DNA of 64,000 bases from Archangiaceae bacterium (GTDB lineage: Bacteria > Myxococcota > Myxococcia > Myxococcales > Myxococcaceae): positions 186,001 to 250,000 of the forward strand of contig JADJNS010000022.1 in NCBI GenBank assembly GCA_016714225.1, in the 5' to 3' direction. The position numbers were made by a program, and so were the translations under genes. Below, in pieces: positions 27,746-36,031 of this stretch. Within the stretch, counting starts at the first letter, position 1; the number at the start of each line of letters is the position of its first letter. The notes under the pieces were generated by a model. That model made no database searches and was not told the origin of the DNA. It worked only from the letters and a program-made list of their open reading frames with translations.

Positions 27746-28926
27746 GACCCGCCGGCGCGCAGCTGCAGCGCGAACACCGTGCCCAGGTTCGAGAGCACGT
27801 ACAGCCGGCCGCCGTAGACGGTGGGAGTGGCGGTGACGCCCTGCCCCGGGTTCCACGACACCTTGGCGCGCCCCTTGAGCGGGTCGATGAACACCAGCGA
27901 GTGAGAGGTGGGCACCACCAACAGGCCGCGCAGGAGCAGCGGCGGGCGCCCCGCGGTGCCCTCGATCTTCCGGCCCGGCTGCAGCTCGAGCGACCACAGC
28001 TCGCGACCCGAGCTCGAGTGAAAGGCGGCCACCTTGCCGTCGCCGCCGGTCAACAGCACCTCGCCGCTCTGAATGATGCTGCTGGTGCCGGCGCGCGCAG
28101 TCGCCCACTCCAGCTCGCCGCTGTCGGCCTTCAGCGCGTAGACGCCGTCTTTGTAGCTGGCGGCGAAGAGGTTGCCCGCATCGTCGAGCACTGGCGACGC
28201 GTCGGCGTCGAGAAACTGCAGCCCGCCCGAGGTCGACAGGTTGCGCTCCCACTTCTGCTGCCCGTCGGCCAGGGTCAGCGCCACCACGAAGCCGTCGGCG
28301 AAGCCCATGTACACCACGCCGTCACGCACCCGCGGAGTGGCGGTGCCACGCACCGTGAACCCGGGAGGAGCGTCGCGCCGGTACTGCCACTTCCACTTGC
28401 CGGTCTTCTTCTCGACCGCGAAGAGGGTCTCGCTCTGCGAGGCGACCAGCACCAGGTCTCCGGCGACCACCGGAGCAGTCACCAGCTCTTCGTTGGCCTC
28501 GTACTTCCACAGCTCTTCGCCGGTGCGCGAGCGCAGCGCGTAGAGCACGCTGTCACCCCCGGGTACGTAGGCCACGCCCTCGCTCACCGTCGAGCCGGCG
28601 AAGCAGCGGCCCTTCACCACCTTTTCCCATTCGATGCGGCCGTCGATGGGTGAGAGGCTGCGCACCATGCCGTCGCGGGTGCAGACGATGACCCGCTCGG
28701 TGTCGGGGTCGATCGCCGGGCTGGCGGTCTCGGTCTGCTGGTAGTCGAGCAGCCCCGGCTTGACCAGCGGGGTCCACCACTCGACGTCGAAGTACTGCGG
28801 CACGTGCAGGTGCTGATCGCGCTCGGGCATCATCGCGTCGCTGTCGAGCGAGATGGTGCGGCAGCCGGCGAGCGCGAGGCCGAAGACCATCACCGCCAGC
28901 GAGACGAGACGCTTCACGTCGCTCAC
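27742..28926 (-). CDS. bamB: PQQ-type beta-propeller lipoprotein, BamB-like
   Basis: A 394-residue protein. The lipoprotein signal is VKRLVSLAVMVFGLALAGC (Cys ~22). The rest is a beta-propeller with repeated units of the form DGxVxALxxxTGxxxWxxxx (VYALKADSGELEWATA, LFAVEKKTGKWKWQYR). BamB is part of the BAM complex that inserts outer-membrane proteins. The assignment is supported by the preceding YfgM-like gene and der, as in the E. coli yfgM-bamB-der cluster. GTG at 28926 overlaps the YfgM-like stop. A plain PQQ-propeller lipoprotein of other function cannot be excluded. Confidence 0.82.
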   Translation of the reverse strand: MSDVKRLVSLAVMVFGLALAGCRTISLDSDAMMPERDQHLHVPQYFDVEWWTPLVKPGLLDYQQTETASPAIDPDTERVIVCTRDGMVRSLSPIDGRIEWEKVVKGRCFAGSTVSEGVAYVPGGDSVLYALRSRTGEELWKYEANEELVTAPVVAGDLVLVASQSETLFAVEKKTGKWKWQYRRDAPPGFTVRGTATPRVRDGVVYMGFADGFVVALTLADGQQKWERNLSTSGGLQFLDADASPVLDDAGNLFAASYKDGVYALKADSGELEWATARAGTSSIIQSGEVLLTGGDGKVAAFHSSSGRELWSLELQPGRKIEGTAGRPPLLLRGLLVVPTSHSLVFIDPLKGRAKVSWNPGQGVTATPTVYGGRLYVLSNLGTVFALQLRAGGS

Positions 28927-29717
28927 GTACCCGAGCCGGCGTCGCCACCGAACATCGCGGTCGGCTTGGGAGCCTCGGGAATCTTCACGCCCTGCGACGC
29001 CAGCACGCCGATGCGCTCGACCGCCAGCCGCGCCGCCGAGCTGCCCGGCGCCGACTGCTCGAGCTGCTGCAGCTGCTTGACGCCCTCGTCGGTCTTGCCC
29101 TGCAGCAGGAGCATGCGGGCGCGGTGGTACAGACCCATGCCCTTCATGAACTCGGCGGTGTTCTCTTTGGCCAGCTGGTCGAACGCCGACAGCGCGCCGT
29201 CGTAGTCTTTCTTGGCCTCGAGCGCGTAGCCGCGGCCCTCGAGCGCCGTGGGGCGCAGCGGGTCGCTGGCGGGTGAGCCCTTCAGGTAGTCGTCGAACGC
29301 CGTCAGCGCCTCTTGCGACTTGCCCTCGCGGAGCAGCGCGTGGCCGAGCGGCAGCGCGGCGGTCGCGGCGGCCTTGCCGCTGTTCTTCGCGCGAAACTCG
29401 GTCAGCGACTTGATCACCGCCGCGTTCTTCTCAGCCTCGGTCTTGAACACCACCGGTTGGTTCGGCTCGGGGACGGCGCTGGCGCTCACCTCGCGCGAGA
29501 GATCTCTCAGCGCCGCGCCCAGGTCGGCGTTGGCCTTCTCGTCGCCGCGCTGGCCCAGGTATTGAATCGAGAAGACGCCCAGGCCCACCACCACGAAGAT
29601 GATGATCGAACCGACGATCGTCTTCTGGTGCTGCACGAAGAACGGCAGCGCCTGTGCGCCCAGCTTCTGGAATTCGTCAGGAGCTTTGAGCTCCTTGCGG
29701 CTCAGTTTGTCGGACAT
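28923..29717 (-). CDS. YfgM-like TPR protein with one membrane segment
   Basis: A 264-residue protein. It has a cytoplasmic N-terminus (MSDKLSRKELKAPDEFQKL), one membrane helix at ~36-56 (TIVGSIIIFVVVGLGVFSIQYL) and a periplasmic TPR region (ALLREGKSQEALTAFDDYLKGSP and following). This layout is that of YfgM, a SecYEG-associated periplasmic chaperone partner, and the position between der and bamB agrees. The ATG at 29717 is preferred over one 39 bp upstream because the next 13 residues (MTPHPPMRNVRPP) look non-native and overlap promoter-like sequence. Confidence 0.8.
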   Translation of the reverse strand: MSDKLSRKELKAPDEFQKLGAQALPFFVQHQKTIVGSIIIFVVVGLGVFSIQYLGQRGDEKANADLGAALRDLSREVSASAVPEPNQPVVFKTEAEKNAAVIKSLTEFRAKNSGKAAATAALPLGHALLREGKSQEALTAFDDYLKGSPASDPLRPTALEGRGYALEAKKDYDGALSAFDQLAKENTAEFMKGMGLYHRARMLLLQGKTDEGVKQLQQLEQSAPGSSAARLAVERIGVLASQGVKIPEAPKPTAMFGGDAGSGT

Positions 29718-29727
29718 CGGGGGGCGC

Positions 29728-29756
29728 ACATTGCGCATGGGGGGGTGCGGTGTCAA
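29728..29756 (-). promoter_or_regulatory. Possible promoter for the yfgM-bamB-nudix-exonuclease part of the block
   Basis: On the minus strand a perfect TTGACA (29756-29751) is followed after exactly 17 bp by CAATGT (29733-29728). The implied transcript would start a few bases before ATG 29717, i.e. almost leaderless. It sits in one of the few gaps (61 bp) in the block. The -10 is weak. Confidence 0.4.
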
Positions 29757-29778
29757 CGCACGATTGTGGCGGCGATTG

Positions 29779-31191
29779 CTACTCGTCTGACGGCAGCTTG
29801 CGACGGTTGCCGCGGCGCTTGGCCTTCTGCGCTTCGATCGCCCGGTAGCGCAGCACCGTCTGCTGCCGCTTCTTCTCGCCCGGGCGCTCTTTGAACTTGA
29901 GCCGCACCGGCACCTTGAGGTCGAACGTCGCGCGCAGCTGGTTCAGCAGGTAGCGCTTGTAGCGATCGGGCACCAGCGTGGGGCGGTTGCAGATGAACTG
30001 GAAGGTGGGCGGCGCCTCGCCGATCTGCGCCACGTAGTAGATCTTCAGCGACTTGCCGCCCTCGGTGGGCAGCGGGTGCTCGGTGGTGACGTGCTGCAGC
30101 AGCTTGTTGAGCAGCGGCGTCGAGGCGCGGTGGTGCGACTGGTGGTTCAGCTCGAGCGCCAGGTCGAGCACCTTCGAGACCTTGTCGCCCTCTTTCGCCG
30201 AGATGAACAGAATCGGCGCCCAGGTGGCCCAGCGCAGCTGCAGCTTCACCTCTTCGCGAAACGCGTCTTCTTTCACCTTGCCGCGCTTGAGGTCCCACTT
30301 GTTCACCACGATCAGCAGCGGGCGGCCCTTCTCTTCGGCCAGGCCGGCGATGCGCGCGTCTTGCTCGACCGCGGCCTCGGTGGCGTCGAGCACCAGCACC
30401 GCCACGTCGCACACGTCGAGCACGCGCAGGGCCTGCATCACCGAGAACTGCTCGACCCTCTGGGTGATCGCCGCCTTGCGCCTGATGCCCGCGGTGTCGG
30501 TGATGACGAACTCGTCTTCGCCGCGGGTGAAGCGGGTGTCGATGGGGTCGCGCGTGGTGCCCGCCACGTCGCTGACGATCACCCGCTCTTCGCCCAGCAG
30601 CGCGTTCACCAGCGAGCTCTTGCCCACGTTGGGGCGGCCCACGATGGCGAGCCGAATCGCCGGGTCGTCTTTCTTCTTCTCACCCTTGCCCTGCTCGGGC
30701 ACCTCGGGCAGCGCCCCTTCGACCTCGTCGATCAGATCATTGAGGCCGTGGTTGTGCTCGGCAGAGACGCCCAGCGGCGTGCCCAGGCCCAAGGAGTGAA
30801 AGTCGGCCAAGAGCTCGGCGCCCAGCTTCGGCTCGTCGATCTTGTTCACCACCAGCCGCACCTTGCCGCCCGCCTTGCGCAGGTAGCGCGCCACCTCTTC
30901 GTCGGCCGCGGTCACGCCGGTCTTGGCGTCGACCACCAGCAAGGTGACGTCGGCGGCCTCGATGGCGGCCTCGGCCTGCGCCCGCACCTGGTGCAGCAGG
31001 GGCTCACCCTTGGTCTCGGGCACGAACCCGCCGGTGTCGATGTAGATCGCCCGCTCGGTCTCGGCGAAGTGCCGATCGCGGGTGACGCCCGGAGCGTCTT
31101 CGACGATCGCCTTGCGCCGGCCGATCAGCTTGTTGAACAGGGTCGACTTGCCCACGTTGGGCCGGCCGACGATCGCCACCACGGGCTTCAC
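29779..31191 (-). CDS. der: Ribosome assembly GTPase Der (EngA)
   Basis: A 470-residue protein with two tandem GTPase domains: GRPNVGKSTL near the start with DAPGVTRD and NKID, and GRPNVGKSSL near 185 with DVAGTTRD, DTAGIRRK and NKWD. A KH-like C-terminal domain ends in a basic tail (QKAKRRGNRRKLPSDE). Needed for 50S subunit assembly. GTG at 31191 overlaps the era stop (GTGA) and starts MKPVVAIVGRPN. A 61-bp gap with a candidate promoter follows before the YfgM-like gene. Confidence 0.97.
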   Translation of the reverse strand: MKPVVAIVGRPNVGKSTLFNKLIGRRKAIVEDAPGVTRDRHFAETERAIYIDTGGFVPETKGEPLLHQVRAQAEAAIEAADVTLLVVDAKTGVTAADEEVARYLRKAGGKVRLVVNKIDEPKLGAELLADFHSLGLGTPLGVSAEHNHGLNDLIDEVEGALPEVPEQGKGEKKKDDPAIRLAIVGRPNVGKSSLVNALLGEERVIVSDVAGTTRDPIDTRFTRGEDEFVITDTAGIRRKAAITQRVEQFSVMQALRVLDVCDVAVLVLDATEAAVEQDARIAGLAEEKGRPLLIVVNKWDLKRGKVKEDAFREEVKLQLRWATWAPILFISAKEGDKVSKVLDLALELNHQSHHRASTPLLNKLLQHVTTEHPLPTEGGKSLKIYYVAQIGEAPPTFQFICNRPTLVPDRYKRYLLNQLRATFDLKVPVRLKFKERPGEKKRQQTVLRYRAIEAQKAKRRGNRRKLPSDE

Positions 31192-32123
31192 TGGCTGTAG
31201 CCCATCTTGCGCAGCCCGCGCAGGTTGTCGCTCCAGCGCTCTTCGAGCTTCACCCGCAGCGCGAGAAACACCTTGCAGCCGAGCAGCCGCTCGATCGACT
31301 TGCGCGCGTCGGTGCCGATGGTCTTGAGCATCGCGCCGCGCTTGCCGATCACGATCGCCTTCTGGCCCTCGCGCTCGACGAAGATCGCCGCGTCGATGCG
31401 CACCAGCCCCTGCTTGCCGGTCTCGCGATCGCTCTCGTCGAACACCTCGACCACCACCGCCGTCGAGTAGGGAATCTCTTCGCGGCAGTGCCGCAAGACC
31501 TGCTCGCGAATCAGCTCGGCCACCAGGGTGCGCTCGGCCTGGTCGGTGAACACGTCGGCGGGGAACAACGGCTCGGGGGTCTCGGGCATCAGCTTCGCCA
31601 CCAGCGCGAACAGCTGCTCTACCCCGTCGCCCTCGCGCGCCGAGATCGGCACCACCTCGGCGAACGGCAGCACGTCTTTCCACTGGGCGATCAGCGGCAG
31701 CAGCATCGCCTTCTTGATCTCGTCGATCTTGTTGATGACCAGAATCACCGGCTTCTTCAGCCGCTGCAGCTGCTTCACCACCAGCTGGTTGCCCTGGCTC
31801 ACCCCCGAGGCGTCGGCCTCGATCATGAACAGCACCACGTCGCACTCGTTGGCGGCGGTGAGCGCCGTCTCGACCATCAGCTTGTTGAGCGCGCCCTTGG
31901 CCTGGTGAATGCCCGGGGTGTCGAGAAACGCCACCTGACCTTCAGGGCGGGTCACCACCCCCAAGATGCGGTTGCGGGTCGTCTGCGGCTTCGGCGAGAC
32001 GATGGCGATCTTCTCGCCGATCAGCCGGTTGAGCAGCGTCGACTTGCCGACGTTGGGCCGACCGATCAGCGCGGCGAAGCCAGCTTTGATGGGGGCGGCC
32101 TTCGCCGTGCTGCCGTCACTCAC
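31188..32123 (-). CDS. era: GTPase Era
   Basis: A 311-residue protein. It has GRPNVGKSTLLN (G1), SPKPQTTRN (G2 region), DTPGIHQ (G3), NKID (G4) and SAREGDG (G5), then a C-terminal KH domain (IVIGKRGAMLKTIGTDARKSIERLLG) that binds the 16S rRNA 3' end. It acts in 30S assembly. GTG at 32123 overlaps the upstream cyclophilin stop (GTGA). The first ~14 residues (SDGSTAKAAPIKAG) extend slightly beyond the E. coli N-terminus. Confidence 0.97.
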   Translation of the reverse strand: MSDGSTAKAAPIKAGFAALIGRPNVGKSTLLNRLIGEKIAIVSPKPQTTRNRILGVVTRPEGQVAFLDTPGIHQAKGALNKLMVETALTAANECDVVLFMIEADASGVSQGNQLVVKQLQRLKKPVILVINKIDEIKKAMLLPLIAQWKDVLPFAEVVPISAREGDGVEQLFALVAKLMPETPEPLFPADVFTDQAERTLVAELIREQVLRHCREEIPYSTAVVVEVFDESDRETGKQGLVRIDAAIFVEREGQKAIVIGKRGAMLKTIGTDARKSIERLLGCKVFLALRVKLEERWSDNLRGLRKMGYSQ

Positions 32124-32668
32124 AGCTTGCTGGCGATCTTGAGCTTCTTGATCTTCACGTCGGTCTTGGGACGATCGCCGCTGTCTTTGGGAATGATGTT
32201 GGCGATCTTCTCGACCACGTCCATGCCGCTCACCACTTCTCCGAAGATGGTGTGCTTGTTGTCGAGCCACTTGGTCGGCACCACGGTGATGAAGAACTGC
32301 GAGCCGTTGGTGTTCGGGCCGGCGTTGGCCATCGCCAGCAGGCCCGGGCGATCGAAGCGGCGCCCGCTCTGGAACTCGTCTTCGAACTTGTAGCCGGGGC
32401 CACCGGTGCCGCGGCCGAGCGGGTCACCGCCCTGAATCATGAAGTCCTTGATGCAGCGGTGGAGAATGCTGCCGTCGTAGAGCGGCGTCTTCTTCTTCTC
32501 GCCGGTGCCGGGGTGCGTCCACTCTTTCTCGCCGGTCGCCAGCCCGACGAAGTTCTCGACCGTCTTCGGAGCGTCTTTGGGGAACAGCTTCACCGCGATG
32601 TTGCCCTCGGTGGTCTCGAACGTCGCGTACAGATCCCCGCCGCTGCGCACTTCGTCCATCAATCCCAT
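32120..32668 (-). CDS. Peptidyl-prolyl cis-trans isomerase, cyclophilin type, cytoplasmic
   Basis: A 182-residue cyclophilin without signal peptide. It has FPKDAPKTVENFVGLATG, ILHRCIKDFMIQGGDP (catalytic Arg in HR), FEDEF and GPNTNGSQFFITVVPTKWLDNKHTIFGEVVSG. Catalyses proline isomerisation in the cytoplasm. GAGGGGCAC lies just before the ATG. It overlaps era by 4 bp. Its sister gene immediately upstream (32713) encodes a secreted version with the same motifs in the same order, indicating tandem duplication. Confidence 0.95.
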   Translation of the reverse strand: MGLMDEVRSGGDLYATFETTEGNIAVKLFPKDAPKTVENFVGLATGEKEWTHPGTGEKKKTPLYDGSILHRCIKDFMIQGGDPLGRGTGGPGYKFEDEFQSGRRFDRPGLLAMANAGPNTNGSQFFITVVPTKWLDNKHTIFGEVVSGMDVVEKIANIIPKDSGDRPKTDVKIKKLKIASKL

Positions 32669-32712
32669 GTGCCCCTCAGGTTCGCTTTCGCTGACTCACG
32701 CTACGGTAACAA

Positions 32713-33342
32713 TCACTTCTTCGCCGGCGCTGCCGCGGCAGGCGCCTTCTCGGAGATGTCGATCGACTTGATCACCACGTCTTTGACCGGCTTGTCGCCT
32801 GCCGCGACCTGCACCTTCGAGATCTTCTCGACCTGGTCGTAGCCGCTCACCACCTCACCGAAGATGGTGTGGTGGTTGTTGAGGTGCGCCGGCGTCGAAG
32901 TGGTGACGAAGAACTGCGAGCCGTTGGTGCCGGGGCCCGCGTTGGCCATCGCCAGAATGCCCACCTTGTCGAACTTGCGGCCGCTCTGGAACTCGTCTTC
33001 GAAGCGGTAGCCCGGGTCGCCCCGGCCGGTGCCGGTCGGGTCGCCGCACTGAATCATGAAGTCCTTGATGATGCGGTGGCAGATGGTGCCGCTGTAGAGC
33101 GCGGTGGCCTTCTTCTTCCCGTCGCGAGGGTCCGTCCACTCTTTCTCGCCGGTGGCCAGGCCCACGAAGTTGGCGACCGTCTTGGGCGCGTCCTTCGAGA
33201 AGAGCTTCACCACGAACGAGCCCTCCGAGGTGTTGAAGGTGGCGTAGAGGTCTTTGCCCTCGGCCGCGGCCTTCATCAGCTTGCCGTCGGCAAGCGCGAG
33301 CGAAGAGACCAACAGCGACAGCGCGATCGAAAGTGCTTTCAT
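32713..33342 (-). CDS. Peptidyl-prolyl cis-trans isomerase, cyclophilin type, secreted
   Basis: A 209-residue cyclophilin with a signal peptide (MKALSIALSLLVSSLALA, cleavage near LALA-DG). The core repeats that of the neighbour: FSKDAPKTVANFVGLATG, ICHRIIKDFMIQCGDP, FEDEFQSGRKFD, GPGTNGSQFFVTTSTPAHLNNHHTIFGEVVSG. Expected to fold periplasmic proteins. It ends in an Ala/Pro/Lys tail. Located between rnc (12 bp gap) and the cytoplasmic copy (44 bp gap). Confidence 0.95.
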   Translation of the reverse strand: MKALSIALSLLVSSLALADGKLMKAAAEGKDLYATFNTSEGSFVVKLFSKDAPKTVANFVGLATGEKEWTDPRDGKKKATALYSGTICHRIIKDFMIQCGDPTGTGRGDPGYRFEDEFQSGRKFDKVGILAMANAGPGTNGSQFFVTTSTPAHLNNHHTIFGEVVSGYDQVEKISKVQVAAGDKPVKDVVIKSIDISEKAPAAAAPAKK

Positions 33343-33354
33343 GGCGCGCGCAAA

Positions 33355-34110
33355 CTACGCGCCGCCGTTCTGATTCCCAACAAGTTTCTTCGGGTCTCGG
33401 GCCAGCATTTCGAGCGTCTCGCGCGCCGCCGACTGCTCGGCCTCTTTCTTCGAGCGGCCCGACGAGCGGGCGAACACGTCGGTGCCGATCAGCACCTCGA
33501 CCTCGAAGATCTTCTCGTGGTCGGGCCCCTTCTCGCTCACCACCCGGTACCGGGGGGACTGCTTGAGGCGAATCTGGGCGTCTTCCTGCAGCAGGGTCTT
33601 GTAGTCGAAGCCGCTGCGGCCCAGCGCCACGCCCTCGAGCGCCTCGGCGAAGAAGCGATCGACCAGCTCCATCACCTTGTCCATGCCGCCGCCCAGGTAC
33701 ACCGCGCCGATCACCGCCTCGAGCGCGTCGGCCAGCACGCTGCTCTTCTCGCGGCCACCGGTGAGATCTTCGCCGCGGCCCAGCTGCAACAGCTCGCCCA
33801 GGCCGATCTTTCGCGCGATGCGCGCCAGGCCCTCTTCGTTGACGATCAGCGCCCGCAGCTTCGACAGCTCACCCTCGTCGGCGTTGGGGAAGCGCTCCAT
33901 CAGCCGGTGCGAGATGGCCAGGTCGACCACCGCGTCGCCCAGAAACTCGAGCCGCTCGTTGTCGGGCAGCGTCTTCTCGCGGTGCTCGTTGCAGTAGCTC
34001 TTGTGGGTGAGGGCCGAGACCGCCACCTCGTGGTTGGGCAGCGCGATGAAGAGCTTCGTCTCGAGCGCCTGCACCCGCTCGGGCGGGGTGAGCTTGGCGG
34101 CGGCGTTCAC
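33355..34110 (-). CDS. rnc: Ribonuclease III
   Basis: A 251-residue protein. NERLEFLGDAVVDL is the RNase III signature with catalytic acidic residues, and LADALEAVIGAVYLGGG is the second catalytic segment. The C-terminal dsRNA-binding domain runs from DYKTLLQEDAQIRLKQSPRYRV to GRSKKEAEQSAARETLEML. Processes rRNA precursors and dsRNA. GTG at 34110 overlaps the meaB stop. Neighbouring era downstream, with two cyclophilins interposed, fits the common rnc-era linkage. Confidence 0.96.
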   Translation of the reverse strand: MNAAAKLTPPERVQALETKLFIALPNHEVAVSALTHKSYCNEHREKTLPDNERLEFLGDAVVDLAISHRLMERFPNADEGELSKLRALIVNEEGLARIARKIGLGELLQLGRGEDLTGGREKSSVLADALEAVIGAVYLGGGMDKVMELVDRFFAEALEGVALGRSGFDYKTLLQEDAQIRLKQSPRYRVVSEKGPDHEKIFEVEVLIGTDVFARSSGRSKKEAEQSAARETLEMLARDPKKLVGNQNGGA

Positions 34111-35135
34111 TTCGCGGCTCCGGCGAGCTCGTCGGCCAGGGCGTAGGGGTCGAGCTTGAGCTGGGCGATCTGGGCGGCCACCTCGGCCAGATTACCCTTC
34201 TCGCGCTCGAGGCGCGCAAGGCCCGCCGCCAGCAGCCGGTCGCGCAAGAGCGAGACCAGCTGGGTCTCGGCGCGCCGAACCTCGCGCTCCTGCTTCTGGC
34301 CGCTGGTCTCCAAGAAGGCGCGGTGCAGATCGATCGCCTCGGCCAGCTCGGCCAGGCCCTGGTCGCGCGCGGCCACCGTCTTGACGATGGGCGGCTCCCA
34401 CTCGCCGTCGCCCTGCGGCTGCAGCCGGGTGCCCACCGCGCCCTTCAGGCGGTGCTGCTCGTCGTGATCGATCGGCGGGTGCGCCTTCACCGCGTGGCGC
34501 AGCTCGAGCATCGCCCGCAGCTCGCGCACCACCCGGTCGCTGCCGTCGAGGTCGGCCTTGTTCACCACGAAGGCGTCGGCGATCTCGAGAATGCCGGCCT
34601 TGATCGCCTGAATGTCGTCGCCCATGCCCGGCACCAGCACCACGCAGGTGGTGTGGGCCAGCTGGGCGATGTCGATCTCGTCCTGCCCGACTCCCACCGT
34701 CTCGACGATGATCACCTCGCGGCCCATCGCGTCCATCACCTTGAGGCAGTCGCCGGTGGCGCGGCTCAAGCCCCCCAGGTTGCCGCGGGTGGCGAGCGAG
34801 CGAATGAACACCCCGGGGTCGGTGGCGTGGCCCTGCATGCGAATGCGGTCGCCCAAGATCGCGCCCCCGGTGAAGGGGCTGGTGGGGTCGACCGCGATCA
34901 CCCCCACGCTCTTTCCCTGCTTGCGGTACCAGGCGATCAGCCGGTCGGTGAGGGTCGACTTGCCGGCGCCGGGAGAGCCGGTGATGCCGATCACGTACGC
35001 CTTGCCGGTGTGGGCGAACAGCTCGCGCAGCACCAAAGTGGCGGCGGGGTCGCGGTCGTCGATCTGCCGCATCAGCCGCGAGGCGGCGCGCACCTCGCCC
35101 GAGAGAATCGACTGTGCCAGCGCGCTCATCGTCAC
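34107..35135 (-). CDS. meaB: MeaB/ArgK-type G3E GTPase, chaperone of a B12-dependent mutase
   Basis: A 342-residue GTPase. GITGSPGAGKSTLTDRL is the P-loop, VIAVDPTSPFTGGAILGDRIRM is a family-specific switch region, ETVGVGQDEIDIAQLA is the G3 region and NKAD the G4. MeaB protects and reloads methylmalonyl-CoA mutase with adenosylcobalamin. The mutase partner is not here, but a stand-alone B12-binding subunit lies at 6496. GTG at 35135 gives a GTGA overlap with the preceding gene; ATG 35129, two codons on, is equally possible. Confidence 0.95.
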   Translation of the reverse strand: MTMSALAQSILSGEVRAASRLMRQIDDRDPAATLVLRELFAHTGKAYVIGITGSPGAGKSTLTDRLIAWYRKQGKSVGVIAVDPTSPFTGGAILGDRIRMQGHATDPGVFIRSLATRGNLGGLSRATGDCLKVMDAMGREVIIVETVGVGQDEIDIAQLAHTTCVVLVPGMGDDIQAIKAGILEIADAFVVNKADLDGSDRVVRELRAMLELRHAVKAHPPIDHDEQHRLKGAVGTRLQPQGDGEWEPPIVKTVAARDQGLAELAEAIDLHRAFLETSGQKQEREVRRAETQLVSLLRDRLLAAGLARLEREKGNLAEVAAQIAQLKLDPYALADELAGAAK

Positions 35136-36031
35136 AACACCTCGACCCGGCTCTCGGGCACCTTGAGCAGCGACGCGAGCAGCGGCTTGATGCCGGGAAA
35201 ATCGGAGAGCTCGAAGCGGTCGGCCCACAGCTTGCCCTGCGCTCCGGCGAGCAGCCCGCGAAAGGTGCGGCCCGACACCCGCGCGGCGGCGAAGCGGTAG
35301 TGCTCTTCACCGACCTTGAGCTCGATCAGCACCTCGAGCTGGCTGCGGCCGGGCACCGTGGCTCTGGCTCCGAACGCGCCGACGATGTCGCCGAAGTAGA
35401 GCAGCTGCTCGACCGGCGCGGCGGCCTGACCCGCCGGCTCGGTGTCGACCTCGCCCGACCGCTTCGAGGGCGCGGGGGTCTTGGTGCGCGGCGGCCGAGA
35501 CTCGCCGAACATCGCCACCAGGTACTGCTCGAGCGCCCCCTTCTCGCGGAACTCACTGAGCTCGAAGCCGTGCGCCGAGCTGGTGGTCATCTCGGAGCCG
35601 TCGTTGACCGCGCGGGTGACGCGAAAGTTGCCCAGCCGATCGGTGCCGATCGAGAAGTGCCAGCGATCGACCTTCAGCTCGGCCGACAGCTGCAGGCTGC
35701 TCGCCTCGACCTTGGGCGAGATGCCCAGCGCGGTGAGCTGCTCCGAGCGCCGCTGCACGTGCATGATCGCGTCGTTGAGCGACTGCACCAGAATGTCTTC
35801 GAGCGCCGCGGCGCGCGACACCTGGCTCAGGTTGATGGGCGGCATGCCCACCAGCTCGGCGGGGAAGATGGTGATCAGCCGGTCGCCCACCACGGTGAAC
35901 TGCGCCTTCGAGATGAACTGCCGGGTGAGCGGGTTCACCGCCTGCCCCGAGGCCAGCTCGAGCTCCGCCTCGATCACCCCATCGGCCTCTTGCACCGAGA
36001 GGCCGAGCTCCTCGAGGAAGTCGCGGTTCAT
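35132..36031 (-). CDS. Conserved-looking cytoplasmic protein of unknown function
   Basis: A 299-residue protein without signal peptide or membrane helix. The N-terminal ~150 residues (FLEELGLSVQEADGVIEAELELASGQ ... FTVVGDRLITIFPAELVGMP) and the C-terminal ~100 (PVEQLLYFGDIVGAFGARATV ... SDFPGIKPLLASLLKVPES) are separated by a charged linker (SRPPRTKTPAPSKRSGE). The style recalls regulators or adaptors, but I recognise no domain. Start and stop overlap neighbours (ATGA and GTGA), so it is strictly coupled to acyl-CoA dehydrogenase and meaB. A link to acyl-CoA metabolism or signalling is inference only. Confidence 0.7.
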   Translation of the reverse strand: MNRDFLEELGLSVQEADGVIEAELELASGQAVNPLTRQFISKAQFTVVGDRLITIFPAELVGMPPINLSQVSRAAALEDILVQSLNDAIMHVQRRSEQLTALGISPKVEASSLQLSAELKVDRWHFSIGTDRLGNFRVTRAVNDGSEMTTSSAHGFELSEFREKGALEQYLVAMFGESRPPRTKTPAPSKRSGEVDTEPAGQAAAPVEQLLYFGDIVGAFGARATVPGRSQLEVLIELKVGEEHYRFAAARVSGRTFRGLLAGAQGKLWADRFELSDFPGIKPLLASLLKVPESRVEVL

